Positions 7,099 to 16,807 of a stretch of DNA of 32,926 bases are shown here, in pieces. Below the pieces are notes generated by a model. That model did no database searches. It was not told where the DNA came from and saw nothing but the letters and a program-made list of their open reading frames with translations. The stretch's first letter is position 1. Every line of letters begins with the position of its first letter. Both the position numbers and the translations under genes were made by a program. The stretch is from Treponema sp. Its GTDB lineage: Bacteria; Spirochaetota; Spirochaetia; Treponematales; Treponemataceae. The DNA lies in the NCBI GenBank assembly GCA_024402565.1, contig JAKSTM010000022.1, positions 1 through 32,926 of the forward strand. The letters are read 5' to 3'.

Positions 7099-8388
7099 TT
7101 ATTCCCCACTATTTGAAAATTTCTCTTTTAAATGATTCATATCCAGATTAAATCCTATCAACTTTTCCAGGAAATAAATTGGATCCGCTTTTTCTATGTT
7201 TCTGGCAGCATTCTGTCCGTCTGTAACATAAGCAATTGTTTTGTGTTTTTCGTACAAACTGCTGATAATATTTCCATAAACCTTTGATTCATCACATTTT
7301 GTTACAATTACGGAATTGTAAGCAAAAGGTTCATAATTATTCATAATATTTTTCAAATCACTGCATTTTGTTTTTGCATCAAATGCAAGATAGATTTCCG
7401 GTGTCAGTCCAGGAACTGAAATCAGGTCCTTCAATTTTCCAATCTGAACACTATCATTTGGACTATATCCGCCAGTATCAATATATATACCGTCACAATG
7501 AAGTCTGTAATTCTCATAAAGAATTTTCAAATCATCCATAGTTTCCGCTTTATCTACATCTCGTCCAAGGATTTCTGCAAAATGTTTAAGCTGTTCCAAC
7601 GCACCAACGCGGGTAAAGTCTGTAGTTATTAAACGTGCATCGAAAACTTTTCCACTTTTCTTTGCGGAAATAACTTCTTTTGCGACCATCTTTACTAAAG
7701 TTGTGGTCTTCCCAACTCCTGTAGGACCAACAATTATTTTTACATGTGGAGGGCGCACAACATGTGAAGGTTCTACTTCAATTGATTCCCCAATCCAGTC
7801 TACAACGGCTTTTTCGATTAATTCAAAATCTTCAAGTTGTTCCAAAGAGAATGTTCTTCTGATTTTTTCAGTAATCATATTTATATAATTCATGGAAAAT
7901 TCATTATCAGAAAGAAGTTCTTCAATTCTGGAAATCGTCTCGGGTTTATCTAATGAAGTAGAAGAATTCAATTTTCTATTCATTGTTTCCTGCATTTCAC
8001 GGACTTTCTCCAATGCAGCCTTAACTTCATCCATTTGTGCAATATTTGCATTTACAATTGTTGATGAATGTTGTGCAAGAATCTGTTCTCTATTTTTCTT
8101 AAGACGTTCTTCTTCTTCATCTACAGCCTGACTTTCTGCCAGTCTACGAAGGTAATCTGAATTTGGTGTATTATCATATACAGGTGTTGAATTAACCTGA
8201 TTGGAACGAGGTTTTACTCTATAAAGAACACACATCTGTGGTCTGCTAAAAGAACCAAACAAACCTTTCTTTTTTACTTCATAACTTCTAATTACGGTGT
8301 AATCATATCCGTAAAGTCTGAATAGTTCGTTACGGCAGTCGTCAATGGAAGGTCTTATTATTTTTTGAACGCCTTCATTCTCAATCAT
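7099..8388 (-). CDS. flhF: FlhF, SRP-type GTPase for flagellar placement
   Basis: An SRP/FtsY-like GTPase that sets the site of flagellar assembly at the membrane. G1 is GPTGVGKTTT (221-230), the DTGGYSPND motif (304-312) occupies the G3 position where many relatives have DTAG, and the G4 motif TKCD is at 363-366. A helical N-domain precedes the GTPase core. Residues 13-58 form a small alpha/beta unit containing KKKGLFGSFSRPQMCVLYRV that resembles the Jag-N-like start of FapA in this same block. Residues 90-145 are charged and helical. The 429-aa length fits the family. It starts 3 nt after flhA and is followed by flhG, its usual partner. Confidence 0.93.
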   Translation of the reverse strand: MIENEGVQKIIRPSIDDCRNELFRLYGYDYTVIRSYEVKKKGLFGSFSRPQMCVLYRVKPRSNQVNSTPVYDNTPNSDYLRRLAESQAVDEEEERLKKNREQILAQHSSTIVNANIAQMDEVKAALEKVREMQETMNRKLNSSTSLDKPETISRIEELLSDNEFSMNYINMITEKIRRTFSLEQLEDFELIEKAVVDWIGESIEVEPSHVVRPPHVKIIVGPTGVGKTTTLVKMVAKEVISAKKSGKVFDARLITTDFTRVGALEQLKHFAEILGRDVDKAETMDDLKILYENYRLHCDGIYIDTGGYSPNDSVQIGKLKDLISVPGLTPEIYLAFDAKTKCSDLKNIMNNYEPFAYNSVIVTKCDESKVYGNIISSLYEKHKTIAYVTDGQNAARNIEKADPIYFLEKLIGFNLDMNHLKEKFSNSGE

Positions 8389-8391
8389 TTT

Positions 8392-10542
8392 TTACATATC
8401 CCCATTTCTGTCAGAAATTTCACCAATTACTTCCAGGTGAATTTTCTTTCCAGCGTTAAATACTTCATTTGTAGAAAGAACAACAACACCATTCATTTCC
8501 ATCTCGCACAATGAATAAACAAGCTGGCGTACTTCCGGTGCACAAAGAATAATAGGAACCATATTCTGGAACTGTGTAAGAGCCGCTGAAATACAACTCT
8601 TCCATCTTCTTCCATCCACTGGATCAAATGCAACCATTGGCTTTGAACCGTCTTTTGGATAGAAAGCATGATTTGCCACAAGTTCTGAAAGTTCCTGCGA
8701 AAGAATCATTACATAAAGTTTATTGTTTTTGTCTACATATTGCTTTGCAATTTGAAGTCCCAGCGCTTCACGAACCTTCTGAGTAAGGAACCAGGTATCC
8801 TTTGAAACTCCTGCATAATCAGAAATTGCTGAGAGAATAGTTTCAATACCACGAATTGAAACACGTTCAGAAAGAAGGTTCTTAAGAATACGTTCAATCT
8901 GTCCATAAGACATTTTTGCATTATCGAGGACTTCTTGAACAAGGACTGGATATTTTTCTGCCGCTCTATCCATCATCTTCTTCACTTCTTCACTTCCAAG
9001 AATGATGTCAGCATTTGAACGAATAAGTTCTGTAATATGTGTTGCCATTACGGTTGAAGGGTCGCAAATTGTATAACCGGCTTCCTCAGCTTCCTGGCGT
9101 TTTTCTTCATTAACCCAAACTGCGCTCAAACCAAAAGTAGGATCGGTTGTTTTTTCTCCCTGAATTTCTTCAAGAGGCATTCCACTTGTATTAATTGCCA
9201 TGTAATAGCCAAGCTTAATTGTAGCGCGTCCAGCTTCGATGCCATGAATTTTAAATACATATTCATTTGGCTCAAGCATTATATTGTCCTGAATATGAAT
9301 ATTCGGAACAATAAGTCCCATATCGTTAGCTGCTTCCATGCGAATATTTGAAATACGCCCTGTAAGTTCAGCCCCCTTCTCTTCATCTACAAGAGGGATA
9401 AGAGCAAACCCAAGTTCTATAGAAAGTGGATCCAGCAAAGGATATTCCTGACGTTGTGCCTGAGAAGGAGTTCCTGCTTTAGTATCTTTTTGTGCAAGTT
9501 CTTTTTTCTTTTCTTCTTTTTTTGCATTGCTTTTATTCATTCGGTTTCCAACAAAAATGAAGAGACCACCAAAAATAACAAGCATAAAAAGAAGTGTAAA
9601 ATCTTTTGATAACAATCCAAGTGCTACACCAAGAACAACCAGAACAGCACCAAGAATCTCATAATTTCCCCCAGCTCGAGAAAAATCATTAATTACCTGC
9701 TGTGCAAGGTTATCATCAGTTTTTGTACCAGTAACAAGAATACCGGTAGCAAATGAGATCATCATTGATGGCAGCTGTGACAGAAGTCCGTCACCTATAG
9801 TAAGGGAAGAATAAGATGAAAGAGCTCTGGAAAAATCCATTCCTTTCATAACCATTCCGATTATAAAACCACCCAGAAGGTTTACGACTGTAATAACAAT
9901 ACCAGCCTTTACATTTCCTGATACGAATTTCGAAGCACCGTCCATTGTGGAATAAAAGTCAATTTCGCGACGAATCTGAGCTTTAAGTTCCTGAGCTTCT
10001 TCATCAGAAATTGCACCACTATTCAGACGGTTATCTACGTCAAAAAGTTTTGGCTGCATCGAGTCCAATGTAAAGCGTGCTGAAACTTCAGAAATGCGAG
10101 TTGCACCTTTTGTAATAACTACAACCTGAACAATAATCAGAATAATAAAAATAACAAATCCAATAACAATATTGTTTCCTGTTACAATTTTAGCAAAGGC
10201 TTGAACCATGTTACTTTGTCCTGGCATATCTACACGATTTCCGTGCATAACAATATCGCCAGTTAAAATAAGTCTGGTTGAAGAAATGTTTAAGCCCAAA
10301 CCAAACATTGTCTGGAACAAAATTACTCTAGGGAATGATTCGAAGTCAGCTGCACGTGGAATTGTAATAACAGTCAGGAGGACAATAATACAGAGAGATA
10401 AATTCAGAATCATCATTACGTCTACCAGCACTTTTGGAACCGGAAGAATCATAAAGAGGATTACAAAGATGGCGAAAACGCCCATGTAGCTCTGTTTTAC
10501 GAAATTTAAAATACGGTCAACGACTCGATTTCCGTCTGCCAT
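8392..10542 (-). CDS. flhA: FlhA, flagellar type III export gate component
   Basis: The large export-gate subunit that couples proton flow to export and receives chaperone-substrate complexes. The N-terminal half is a set of membrane helices (for example YMGVFAIFVILFMILPVPKV). A loop with the conserved GDGLLSQLPSMMISFATGIL follows, then a Lys-rich linker (NAKKEEKKKELAQK) and a C-terminal cytoplasmic domain of about 330 aa. The frame extends 10 codons upstream to a TTG at 10572. The ATG at 10542 has GGGTGGGGG just before it and gives the expected MADGNRVVDR start, so 716 aa is preferred. It is preceded by flhB (76-nt gap) and followed directly by flhF. Confidence 0.96.
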   Translation of the reverse strand: MADGNRVVDRILNFVKQSYMGVFAIFVILFMILPVPKVLVDVMMILNLSLCIIVLLTVITIPRAADFESFPRVILFQTMFGLGLNISSTRLILTGDIVMHGNRVDMPGQSNMVQAFAKIVTGNNIVIGFVIFIILIIVQVVVITKGATRISEVSARFTLDSMQPKLFDVDNRLNSGAISDEEAQELKAQIRREIDFYSTMDGASKFVSGNVKAGIVITVVNLLGGFIIGMVMKGMDFSRALSSYSSLTIGDGLLSQLPSMMISFATGILVTGTKTDDNLAQQVINDFSRAGGNYEILGAVLVVLGVALGLLSKDFTLLFMLVIFGGLFIFVGNRMNKSNAKKEEKKKELAQKDTKAGTPSQAQRQEYPLLDPLSIELGFALIPLVDEEKGAELTGRISNIRMEAANDMGLIVPNIHIQDNIMLEPNEYVFKIHGIEAGRATIKLGYYMAINTSGMPLEEIQGEKTTDPTFGLSAVWVNEEKRQEAEEAGYTICDPSTVMATHITELIRSNADIILGSEEVKKMMDRAAEKYPVLVQEVLDNAKMSYGQIERILKNLLSERVSIRGIETILSAISDYAGVSKDTWFLTQKVREALGLQIAKQYVDKNNKLYVMILSQELSELVANHAFYPKDGSKPMVAFDPVDGRRWKSCISAALTQFQNMVPIILCAPEVRQLVYSLCEMEMNGVVVLSTNEVFNAGKKIHLEVIGEISDRNGDM

Positions 10543-10618
10543 TAAGCCCCCACCCAAAGCAAAACTTTTCAAGTATTAGAAATTTTTGAGATATTAGTAT
10601 TTTATTTTACATTGAAAT

Positions 10619-11695
10619 TTAATTATTATCAACATTTTCATTTCCAGGAAGTCTGGAATAAATAATTGCAATCGCATTCCAGTAAACTTCCGGAACTGCC
10701 GTACCTACTTCTATATTACTATATAAATCACGGGCAAGCGGTTTATTTTCAACAAGTGGAATATTATTTTCAGTTGCTATACGACGAATAAGGAAAGCTG
10801 TTTCATCCACCCCTTTTGCATTTACTACTGGAACAGAATTTTCTACTTCTCTGTCATATTTTAAAGCAACAGAGAAATGTGTTGGGTTTGTAATTACGAC
10901 GTTTGATTCTTTTACGGCCTTTGGAATATTTTGTTTCAGGATTTCCTGCTGCATTGCTTTAAGCTGAGCCTTTGTCTGAGGATCTCCTTCCATTTCTTTA
11001 ATTTCTTCTTTTACTTCCTGCTTTGTCATCTTCATGCTTTCCATAAATTCATGACGCTGAACGAAATAATCAGGAATTGCAATTATTACAAATAAAACAG
11101 AAACGATTACAATCAAAGTTGCAGCTGTTGTGCTTATTTTTTTAAGCGCATAAACAACATTTCCCGTAGAAATAGTATCAACAATTTCCCACATATTTCT
11201 TCTTATTAAAATAAATGCAATAAGAATAATTAGGGCTACCTTTCCTAATGATTTAGCTATATTAAAAAGCCCCTGAAGGGATCCTATAGTTCGACGAAAG
11301 TATTCACCAAATTTTGGAAGAATCTTACTGAATTTTGGTTCAATTGGTTTCCAACTGAAAATGACACCTCTAGTCTGGATTATATTTCCGGCTATAGCTG
11401 CAACTAATCCAACAGCTCCCATTGGAAGAATGATTCGAAGGAAAAAATTAATAAATGTATTCCATAGCCCTGGATCATCAATTTTTACAGCTGAAGTTTT
11501 TGAAAAATAATATCTCATAATTTCCATACAATTAGAAAAAATCATTTTTCCTAAAACTAAAAGGAGGAGTATTGTTAATAAGAGAACAAGACTTCCCGCC
11601 AGCTCCTGTGTTTTTGCAACACGACCTTCCTTACGGGCTTTTTCAAGTTTATACTCTGACGGTTCCTCGGTTCTTCCTTCGTCTTCTGCTGCCAT
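10619..11695 (-). CDS. flhB: FlhB, export-gate specificity switch protein
   Basis: Membrane protein that switches the export apparatus from rod/hook to filament substrates by self-cleavage. The cleavage motif NPTH is intact at 270-273. Four membrane segments lie at about 32-54, 83-104, 150-166 and 190-210. The N-terminus has the usual EDEGRTEEPSEYKLEKARKE signature. The 358-aa length is normal. It starts 12 nt after the fliR stop, with the GGAG of its ribosome-binding site immediately after that stop (TAGGAG). Confidence 0.96.
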   Translation of the reverse strand: MAAEDEGRTEEPSEYKLEKARKEGRVAKTQELAGSLVLLLTILLLLVLGKMIFSNCMEIMRYYFSKTSAVKIDDPGLWNTFINFFLRIILPMGAVGLVAAIAGNIIQTRGVIFSWKPIEPKFSKILPKFGEYFRRTIGSLQGLFNIAKSLGKVALIILIAFILIRRNMWEIVDTISTGNVVYALKKISTTAATLIVIVSVLFVIIAIPDYFVQRHEFMESMKMTKQEVKEEIKEMEGDPQTKAQLKAMQQEILKQNIPKAVKESNVVITNPTHFSVALKYDREVENSVPVVNAKGVDETAFLIRRIATENNIPLVENKPLARDLYSNIEVGTAVPEVYWNAIAIIYSRLPGNENVDNN

Positions 11696-11709
11696 TCTTT
11701 TTCAGTCTC

Positions 11710-12507
11710 CTAAGGTTTCCAGGTCATAAACAGATTGGCAATATCTGCCAATCCTTTATTAAATGAACGGATAAAGAAATCACTCATTGCTGGAAGCATA
11801 TTCAGAATGAGGAAAAAAGCCAAAAGAATCATAACAGGGAAACCTTCAGAAAGAAGATTCATCTGAGGAGCCGCTTTTGAAAGAAGTCCTGTAGCCACTG
11901 ATATTAAAAGAAGAGTTCCCATAACAGGAAGCGCAATTACAAGTGCATCTGCGAAAAGATTTGAAAGTCCTTTCAACATAAAACGTGCAATAGGTTCTGT
12001 TCCATTTACAATAGAGAATGCATTCATTGCTTTGAAACTTCCCATTAACCCAGCCATAAAGACTTTCTGAAACCAGCGATTCTGCATGAAAATAAGCATT
12101 CCAATAAGGTTCAGATACTGTCCCATAAGAGGGTTTTCAACCTGACTTAAAGCATCATAAGCAGAAGCTGCAGAAAAACCCATCTGGAAGGCAAAAAACT
12201 GACCTGCAGTACTAAAGGCTGCAAAGATTATTTGAAGATAAAAACCCATTATTATTCCGATAAGGCCTTCTCCTAGAACAAGCAAAAGATACTGTACTGA
12301 AAAAGCCTGATCTTCCATTATCAGAATTTCATAGGAAGAATAATCAACTGCAGGCAGCATAAGAAAAGCCATGTAAAAAGATAAAGCAAGTTTTGCTCTG
12401 CGATTTACTGCTCGCATAGAAAAAAGAGGCAAAGTTACAATCATGGCAAAACAACGCGCATATACAAGGAGAAAGTAAGGTGCTCTTAATAAAACCTGAT
12501 TTAACAT
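11710..12507 (-). CDS. fliR: FliR, flagellar export gate membrane protein
   Basis: A 265-aa, six-helix export-gate component, highly hydrophobic throughout. The typical N-terminus FLLVYARCFAMIVTLPLFS and the GEGLIGIIMGFYLQIIF segment are present. It lies in the usual fliP-fliQ-fliR-flhB order. The ATG at 12507 has no evident Shine-Dalgarno sequence (the upstream 20 nt are nearly all A), unlike its neighbours, so translation may depend on coupling or an A-rich unstructured leader. Confidence 0.95.
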   Translation of the reverse strand: MLNQVLLRAPYFLLVYARCFAMIVTLPLFSMRAVNRRAKLALSFYMAFLMLPAVDYSSYEILIMEDQAFSVQYLLLVLGEGLIGIIMGFYLQIIFAAFSTAGQFFAFQMGFSAASAYDALSQVENPLMGQYLNLIGMLIFMQNRWFQKVFMAGLMGSFKAMNAFSIVNGTEPIARFMLKGLSNLFADALVIALPVMGTLLLISVATGLLSKAAPQMNLLSEGFPVMILLAFFLILNMLPAMSDFFIRSFNKGLADIANLFMTWKP

Positions 12508-12528
12508 TTTTGCTATTTTTTTTCGTTT

Positions 12529-12798
12529 TTATTTTGCAAAATCGGGAATTCTTGAGAACAAAGCAACGGTATACTGCCCGATATTTGAAAACATAATTCC
12601 ACCAAGAAGTGCCAGAACAATTAGAATAGTAATCAGTTTTGGAAGAAACGTAAGTGTCTGTTCCTGAATGGACGTAACTGCCTGAAAAATCGCAACTATA
12701 AGACCGACAATAAGGGCCGCGATTAAACATGGTGCAATCAAATTTATTACTTCCATAATTCCACCACGCATAAGGGATACAATTTCACCTGTACTCAT
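12529..12798 (-). CDS. fliQ: FliQ, flagellar export gate membrane protein
   Basis: An 89-aa protein with two membrane helices (about 15-37 and 50-72) and the family pattern GLIVAIFQAVTSIQEQTLTF followed by PKLITILIVLALLGG. It forms the helical export gate with FliP and FliR. A strong AGGAGGCGG precedes the ATG. Confidence 0.95.
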   Translation of the reverse strand: MSTGEIVSLMRGGIMEVINLIAPCLIAALIVGLIVAIFQAVTSIQEQTLTFLPKLITILIVLALLGGIMFSNIGQYTVALFSRIPDFAK

Positions 12799-12808
12799 TT
12801 ACCGCCTC

Positions 12809-13627
12809 CTAATGAATTACCGAAAGGAATAACTGATTTGTAAGAAGTCCCCATCCATCAACCAAAACAAAGAGTATTAATTTAAACGGCATAGAAATCT
12901 GAACAGGAGGCAACATCATCATACCCATAGACATAAGGATACTGGCGACGACCATATCAATAATAATAAATGGAATATATAGAAGAACCCCGATTTTAAA
13001 AGCTGCTGTAAGTTCATGAAGAATATAAGCTGGTATAAGAATATGGGTTGGGACATCAGCAAGGGTATTTGGCTTATCCATTTTAGCCATAGACATAAAT
13101 GTTCCTATGTAAGTTGGATCTTCTGCCATCTGTGAATACATAAAAATACGAAGTGGTGCTTCGGCTTCACGATAAGCTTCTTCAATTCCAATCTGACCAT
13201 CATTCAAAGGTTTAAGAGATTTTTCATACATGGTGGAAAATGTTGGCCACATTACGAAAAGAGTCATAAAAAGCGCGATACCATTCAATACTGCTGTAGG
13301 TGGAACCTGCTGAAGCGAAAGAGCCCTTTTTATAAAATCCAATACAATTGAAAAACGAAGGAAACAAGTGACCAAAAGCAGAAGACTTGGAGCAATTGTT
13401 AAAACTGTAAGTAATAAAAGGACGCGTACAGAGAATGCCACTTCCTGTCCTGTCTGCGGTTGTGTTATTTGAACTGAAACATTAGGTACAACAGGCTGCG
13501 TTACATTCCGGCCCATTTCTGTATTACCACTTGTGGATCCCTGCGGAAAAGACTGAGCGGGAACAGGAAAAAATGTAAATAACACAATAAGGAAGAGGAT
13601 TATTTTTTTGAAAGATTTTCTTTTCAT
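12809..13627 (-). CDS. fliP: FliP, flagellar export gate membrane protein
   Basis: Core subunit of the export gate. A cleavable signal-like N-terminus (KIILFLIVLFTFFPVPAQS) precedes four further membrane helices. Family signatures include TCFLRFSIVLDFIKRAL, QQVPPTAVLNGIALFMTLFV and the C-terminal MGMMMLPPVQISMPFKLILF. The frame reaches a GTG at 13636, but that GTG is part of the ribosome-binding sequence GGGGTGAG, so the ATG at 13627 is preferred (272 aa). It starts 11 nt after fliO. Confidence 0.95.
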   Translation of the reverse strand: MKRKSFKKIILFLIVLFTFFPVPAQSFPQGSTSGNTEMGRNVTQPVVPNVSVQITQPQTGQEVAFSVRVLLLLTVLTIAPSLLLLVTCFLRFSIVLDFIKRALSLQQVPPTAVLNGIALFMTLFVMWPTFSTMYEKSLKPLNDGQIGIEEAYREAEAPLRIFMYSQMAEDPTYIGTFMSMAKMDKPNTLADVPTHILIPAYILHELTAAFKIGVLLYIPFIIIDMVVASILMSMGMMMLPPVQISMPFKLILFVLVDGWGLLTNQLFLSVIH

Positions 13628-13638
13628 AATTCTCACCC

Positions 13639-14295
13639 CTACTTTTTATCGCCCAAACGGTTTTCTTGAGAACGGAACATTTTGTTTATATCTTCTTCAC
13701 CGGAAGAAAAAACATTTGTATTTTTTGAATATCCTTCCTCTGATTCAGTAGAAGTTTCTCTTGGGCCATTTGGCATAAACAAATCTAAAACGTCTGAAAA
13801 ATTTCTTGGCTTCGATGTATTTGATTTTTTATCAGCGTAAAGATTCATAGCTTGAATAAGTTCCAGGTCTTTTACTTCAGAAATAAGATTAATTCCGCCT
13901 TCTGTTACACCAATTAAGTAAGCACCTTTATCTACAAGAGTAATTACTTCTACTGATTTACCTTGTCCAAGATTCAAATAAGCAACACGTCGTAAAAACT
14001 CATCATCTGATTTTCCACCGGTGCCCTTCTTTTTCATAAAAAACAAAACACCGTAAACAGCCGCTACAACAAGAACAAGAAGAAGAATCATCTTAACGAA
14101 AGGCCATACAGAAGATTTTCTGGTTGCTTCTCCAGAAAAATTTATAGGAGCATTTTCTTCCGGCATGTTCAAAGAAATCTCAGACTCATTTAATGAAGAA
14201 GACTGTCTTTCGGGCACTGTGCTTTGTCCGAAAACAAGAAAAGTTGTTAATGATAACAATACAAAGATTAAAATACTTTTTTTCGAGAAAACCAT
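13639..14295 (-). CDS. fliO: FliO (FliZ)-type export apparatus assembly protein
   Basis: A 218-aa bitopic membrane protein in the standard position before fliP. An N-terminal signal-like helix (SILIFVLLSLTTFLVFGQS) is followed by a polar periplasmic stretch and a second helix (FVKMILLLVLVVAAVYGVLFF). A cytoplasmic domain follows with the FliO pattern LGQGKSVEVITLVDKGAYLIGVTE. The C-terminal third is polar and probably disordered. FliO helps FliP assemble. It is the first gene after the hairpin at 14402-14438, so it may start a separate transcript. A lone GATAAT -10 candidate (14368-14363) has no good -35. Confidence 0.9.
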   Translation of the reverse strand: MVFSKKSILIFVLLSLTTFLVFGQSTVPERQSSSLNESEISLNMPEENAPINFSGEATRKSSVWPFVKMILLLVLVVAAVYGVLFFMKKKGTGGKSDDEFLRRVAYLNLGQGKSVEVITLVDKGAYLIGVTEGGINLISEVKDLELIQAMNLYADKKSNTSKPRNFSDVLDLFMPNGPRETSTESEEGYSKNTNVFSSGEEDINKMFRSQENRLGDKK

Positions 14296-14401
14296 TTTCT
14301 ATCCCACCCAGCAGAAAAAGATTTTGCTTTTTTACAAGCGTTTATGTACCTAATCCGGAACTATTATCCCCTAAAATTCAGGATTAAGTTGTTTAAATAA
14401 A

Positions 14402-14438
14402 AATACCGGGCAAAAGTCCCCACTCCTGCACCGGTATT
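14402..14438 (-). terminator. Hairpin terminator between fliY and fliO
   Basis: AATACCGG (14402-14409) and CCGGTATT (14431-14438) pair perfectly around a 21-nt loop that can form a small inner hairpin. On the minus strand TTTTTATTT follows, so it should end or attenuate transcription after fliY. It sits in the largest gap (157 nt) of the otherwise closely packed flagellar train. Confidence 0.65.
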
Positions 14439-14452
14439 CGTTTTATTTCAAA

Positions 14453-15727
14453 TTAGTGAACATCAGAAACTCTTTCCATTGGTGAAAGAATTTCTGTTAC
14501 ACGAACACCAAAGTTTTCATCAATAACTACAACTTCACCTTTGGCAATCTGTTTATGATTTACAAGAATATCTACAGGTTCACCAGCAAGTTTTTCGAGC
14601 TCGATGATAGTACCTTCTCCGAATCCGAGAATTTCTTTTATCGATTTTTTTGTACGTCCAAGTTCTACGGTCATTTCCATAAGAACGTCCATAATCAAAC
14701 CGATATTTCCAGACTCACTTGGTGCAAAATTTCCCTGAAGATTTGGATACTGAAGAGACTGAACATTTGGAACATTCATTCCCATATTCATACCCATATT
14801 CATTCCCATATTCTGAGGCATCATACCACCCATAGGTTGAGCCATTCCGCCCATTCCCATGTTCATGCCACCCATAGGCTGAGCCATTCCACCCATTCCC
14901 ATGTTCATGCCGCCCATTGGCTGAGCCATTCCGCCCATTCCCATGTTCATTGCGCCGCCCATTGGCTGAGCCATTCCGCCCATTCCCATGTTCATTGCAC
15001 CGCCCATAGACTGAGCCATTCCACCAGCATCCATAGAAGCAGAAGCTCCTGTCATAGCTGCAGATGATAAATCTTCAAGTCCACCACCAAGAGCATTTGC
15101 CATCTTTTCTGCAATATCCCCAGCTACACATTCCCAAAGTGTAAAAGCTTCACCATTCAGTGTAAGAGGATAAGTAAATAATGCAAATTCCCCTTGAGGA
15201 AAGCGAATCATTGCTTTTGGTTCATTAACGCATTCAGGAGTTGCATAAGCGAGCCCTGGAAGTTTTCCAGTAGCATCAAGGCTATTAATCTGTGCACTTA
15301 CATGTGTAGCAACTATTTCAGATACTACAGAAAGCACCATATCATCAACTTCTGTAACTTCTTCAGAATTAACAAGAGCAAACAGTTTCTGAGCAAATTC
15401 AGGAGCCAGAAGATAAAGGTGATCACCTTTAAGGCCTTCGTTATAATCAGCCATTACTCCGATTACAACTTCAGGAAGTCTTGAAAGCACTCTATCTCTG
15501 TCAACGAGTTCCACAACAGGATTATCTGCTGTAAATGTTGCATTTGTGTACTGATTAATATTTCCTTCCAGTTTTGGTTTCAGTTCATCGGCCAGGCCCT
15601 GGAGTGTGGGCACATCAATATGAACTGCCGGTCCGCTTGAAACCTGTCCAGATGAATTCAGTCCATCCATTGAAACGCCCGAAAGCAGAGCGTCGATTTC
15701 ATCCTGTGAAATTGCACCATCACTCAT
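14453..15727 (-). CDS. fliY: FliY, flagellar switch protein (CheC-like plus FliN domain)
   Basis: A C-ring switch component. The N-terminus [11 protein letters not shown] matches the CheY-P-binding peptide shared with FliM. A CheC-like domain follows (about 25-210). A Met/Gly-rich linker with 14-15-residue repeats (about 235-315) leads to a C-terminal FliN domain ([40 protein letters not shown]). The frame is open to an ATG at 15736, but AAGGAG is spaced correctly only for the ATG at 15727, giving 424 aa and an 8-nt overlap with fliM. The repetitive linker is the unusual part. Confidence 0.94.
   Translation of the reverse strand: MSDGAISQDEIDALLSGVSMDGLNSSGQVSSGPAVHIDVPTLQGLADELKPKLEGNINQYTNATFTADNPVVELVDRDRVLSRLPEVVIGVMADYNEGLKGDHLYLLAPEFAQKLFALVNSEEVTEVDDMVLSVVSEIVATHVSAQINSLDATGKLPGLAYATPECVNEPKAMIRFPQGEFALFTYPLTLNGEAFTLWECVAGDIAEKMANALGGGLEDLSSAAMTGASASMDAGGMAQSMGGAMNMGMGGMAQPMGGAMNMGMGGMAQPMGGMNMGMGGMAQPMGGMNMGMGGMAQPMGGMMPQNMGMNMGMNMGMNVPNVQSLQYPNLQGNFAPSESGNIGLIMDVLMEMTVELGRTKKSIKEILGFGEGTIIELEKLAGEPVDILVNHKQIAKGEVVVIDENFGVRVTEILSPMERVSDVH
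14770..15022 (-). repeat. 42/45-bp tandem repeat coding the Met/Gly linker of FliY
   Basis: The encoded units are [30 protein letters not shown] and two copies of [14 protein letters not shown], then a partial unit and a MNMG run. Units alternate between 45 and 42 bp and keep the frame. The same DNA read on the plus strand gives a meaningless His-rich shadow frame. Confidence 0.9.
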
Positions 15728-16757
15728 ATGTTCCATCTCCTTCTACAGAAAGTTCTTCAAACTCTTCTGCATCAACATCTTCGATTTGTCCGGTAATCTG
15801 AACAGCCATTTTTTTACCTACAACACCAGGCTGGCAGAAAAACTTCTTTTTGTTACCAACACTAAGGGATAAAGGATCTCCAACTTTTATATTTGAAAGA
15901 CGTACTACATCGCCTACGCGAAGAGCCAAAACATCCCTAACTGGCAGATTGATACTACCAAAATCGGCAACCATATCCATATCAACATCATTAATCTGTC
16001 CTTTAATTGTAGACAAATACTGAGTTGTTGAACTTTTACGAACCGAAGAATACCAGAACTGTGAAGACAGCTTTGAAATAATCGGTTCAATTGTAAGATA
16101 AGGAATACAGAAGTTCATCATTCCTTCTTCCTCACCTACTTTTGTTTCCAAAGTAATAAGAACGACCATTTCGGTCGGTGGAACAATAGAAGCAAACTGA
16201 GGGTTTGTTTCTATTGAGGCAAATCTTGGGCGAAGATCAATTACCTGAGTCCAGGCTTCACGCATATTTGCCAGAATACGAACAATAACACCTTCCATTA
16301 CTTCCTGTTCAATATCCGTAAGGTCACGGTTTTTATTTCCTGCAATTGCCCCACGTCCACCAAAAAGGCGGTCAATCATACAGAAAGAAATTGTAGGGTC
16401 AATTTCAAGGATTGCATTTCCGTTTAACGGGTCCATATTAATAATTGCAAGAGTTGTTGGAGTTGGAATAGAACGAATAAATTCCTCATAAGTAAGTTCA
16501 TCTACAGAAGCTACATGAACATGAACCATAGAACGAAGCTGTGCCGACAAACTAGTTGTAGTATTTCGGGCAAAAGTTTCGTGCATGTTCGAAATTGTAC
16601 GAAGCTGTTCTTTTGAGAATTTACTAGGACGTTTAAAGTCGTAGATTTTAATTTTATGGGCACTTGATACCGGCTTAAAGTCATCTACTTCAGAATCACC
16701 CGAACTAATGGCTGTTAAAAGCTGGTCAATTTCGTCCTGTGACAGAACCTCGTTCAT
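15720..16757 (-). CDS. fliM: FliM, flagellar motor switch protein
   Basis: The C-ring protein that binds phospho-CheY and FliG. The N-terminal CheY-P-binding peptide [10 protein letters not shown] is at 4-13. The middle CheC-like domain contains the FliG-binding loop [10 protein letters not shown], and the C-terminal FliN-like domain includes [17 protein letters not shown]. The 345-aa length is normal. An AGGGGA site precedes the ATG. The 118-nt gap before it, filled with short repeats, is unusual for this operon. Confidence 0.96.
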   Translation of the reverse strand: MNEVLSQDEIDQLLTAISSGDSEVDDFKPVSSAHKIKIYDFKRPSKFSKEQLRTISNMHETFARNTTTSLSAQLRSMVHVHVASVDELTYEEFIRSIPTPTTLAIINMDPLNGNAILEIDPTISFCMIDRLFGGRGAIAGNKNRDLTDIEQEVMEGVIVRILANMREAWTQVIDLRPRFASIETNPQFASIVPPTEMVVLITLETKVGEEEGMMNFCIPYLTIEPIISKLSSQFWYSSVRKSSTTQYLSTIKGQINDVDMDMVADFGSINLPVRDVLALRVGDVVRLSNIKVGDPLSLSVGNKKKFFCQPGVVGKKMAVQITGQIEDVDAEEFEELSVEGDGTYE

Positions 16758-16807
16758 GCCGTTTCATCCCCTAAATACCTGTTAGATATTTATTACTGCT
16801 TAATTTT

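Noticed and set aside
13640..13655. GGCGATAA on the minus strand, like a sigma-28 -10, before fliP
   Set aside because: No TAAA lies 15 nt upstream, and the site is inside the end of fliO.
14555..15067. Plus-strand 170-aa His/Ser-rich open frame
   Set aside because: It is the antisense reading of the Met/Gly repeats in fliY; no ribosome-binding site or promoter supports it.
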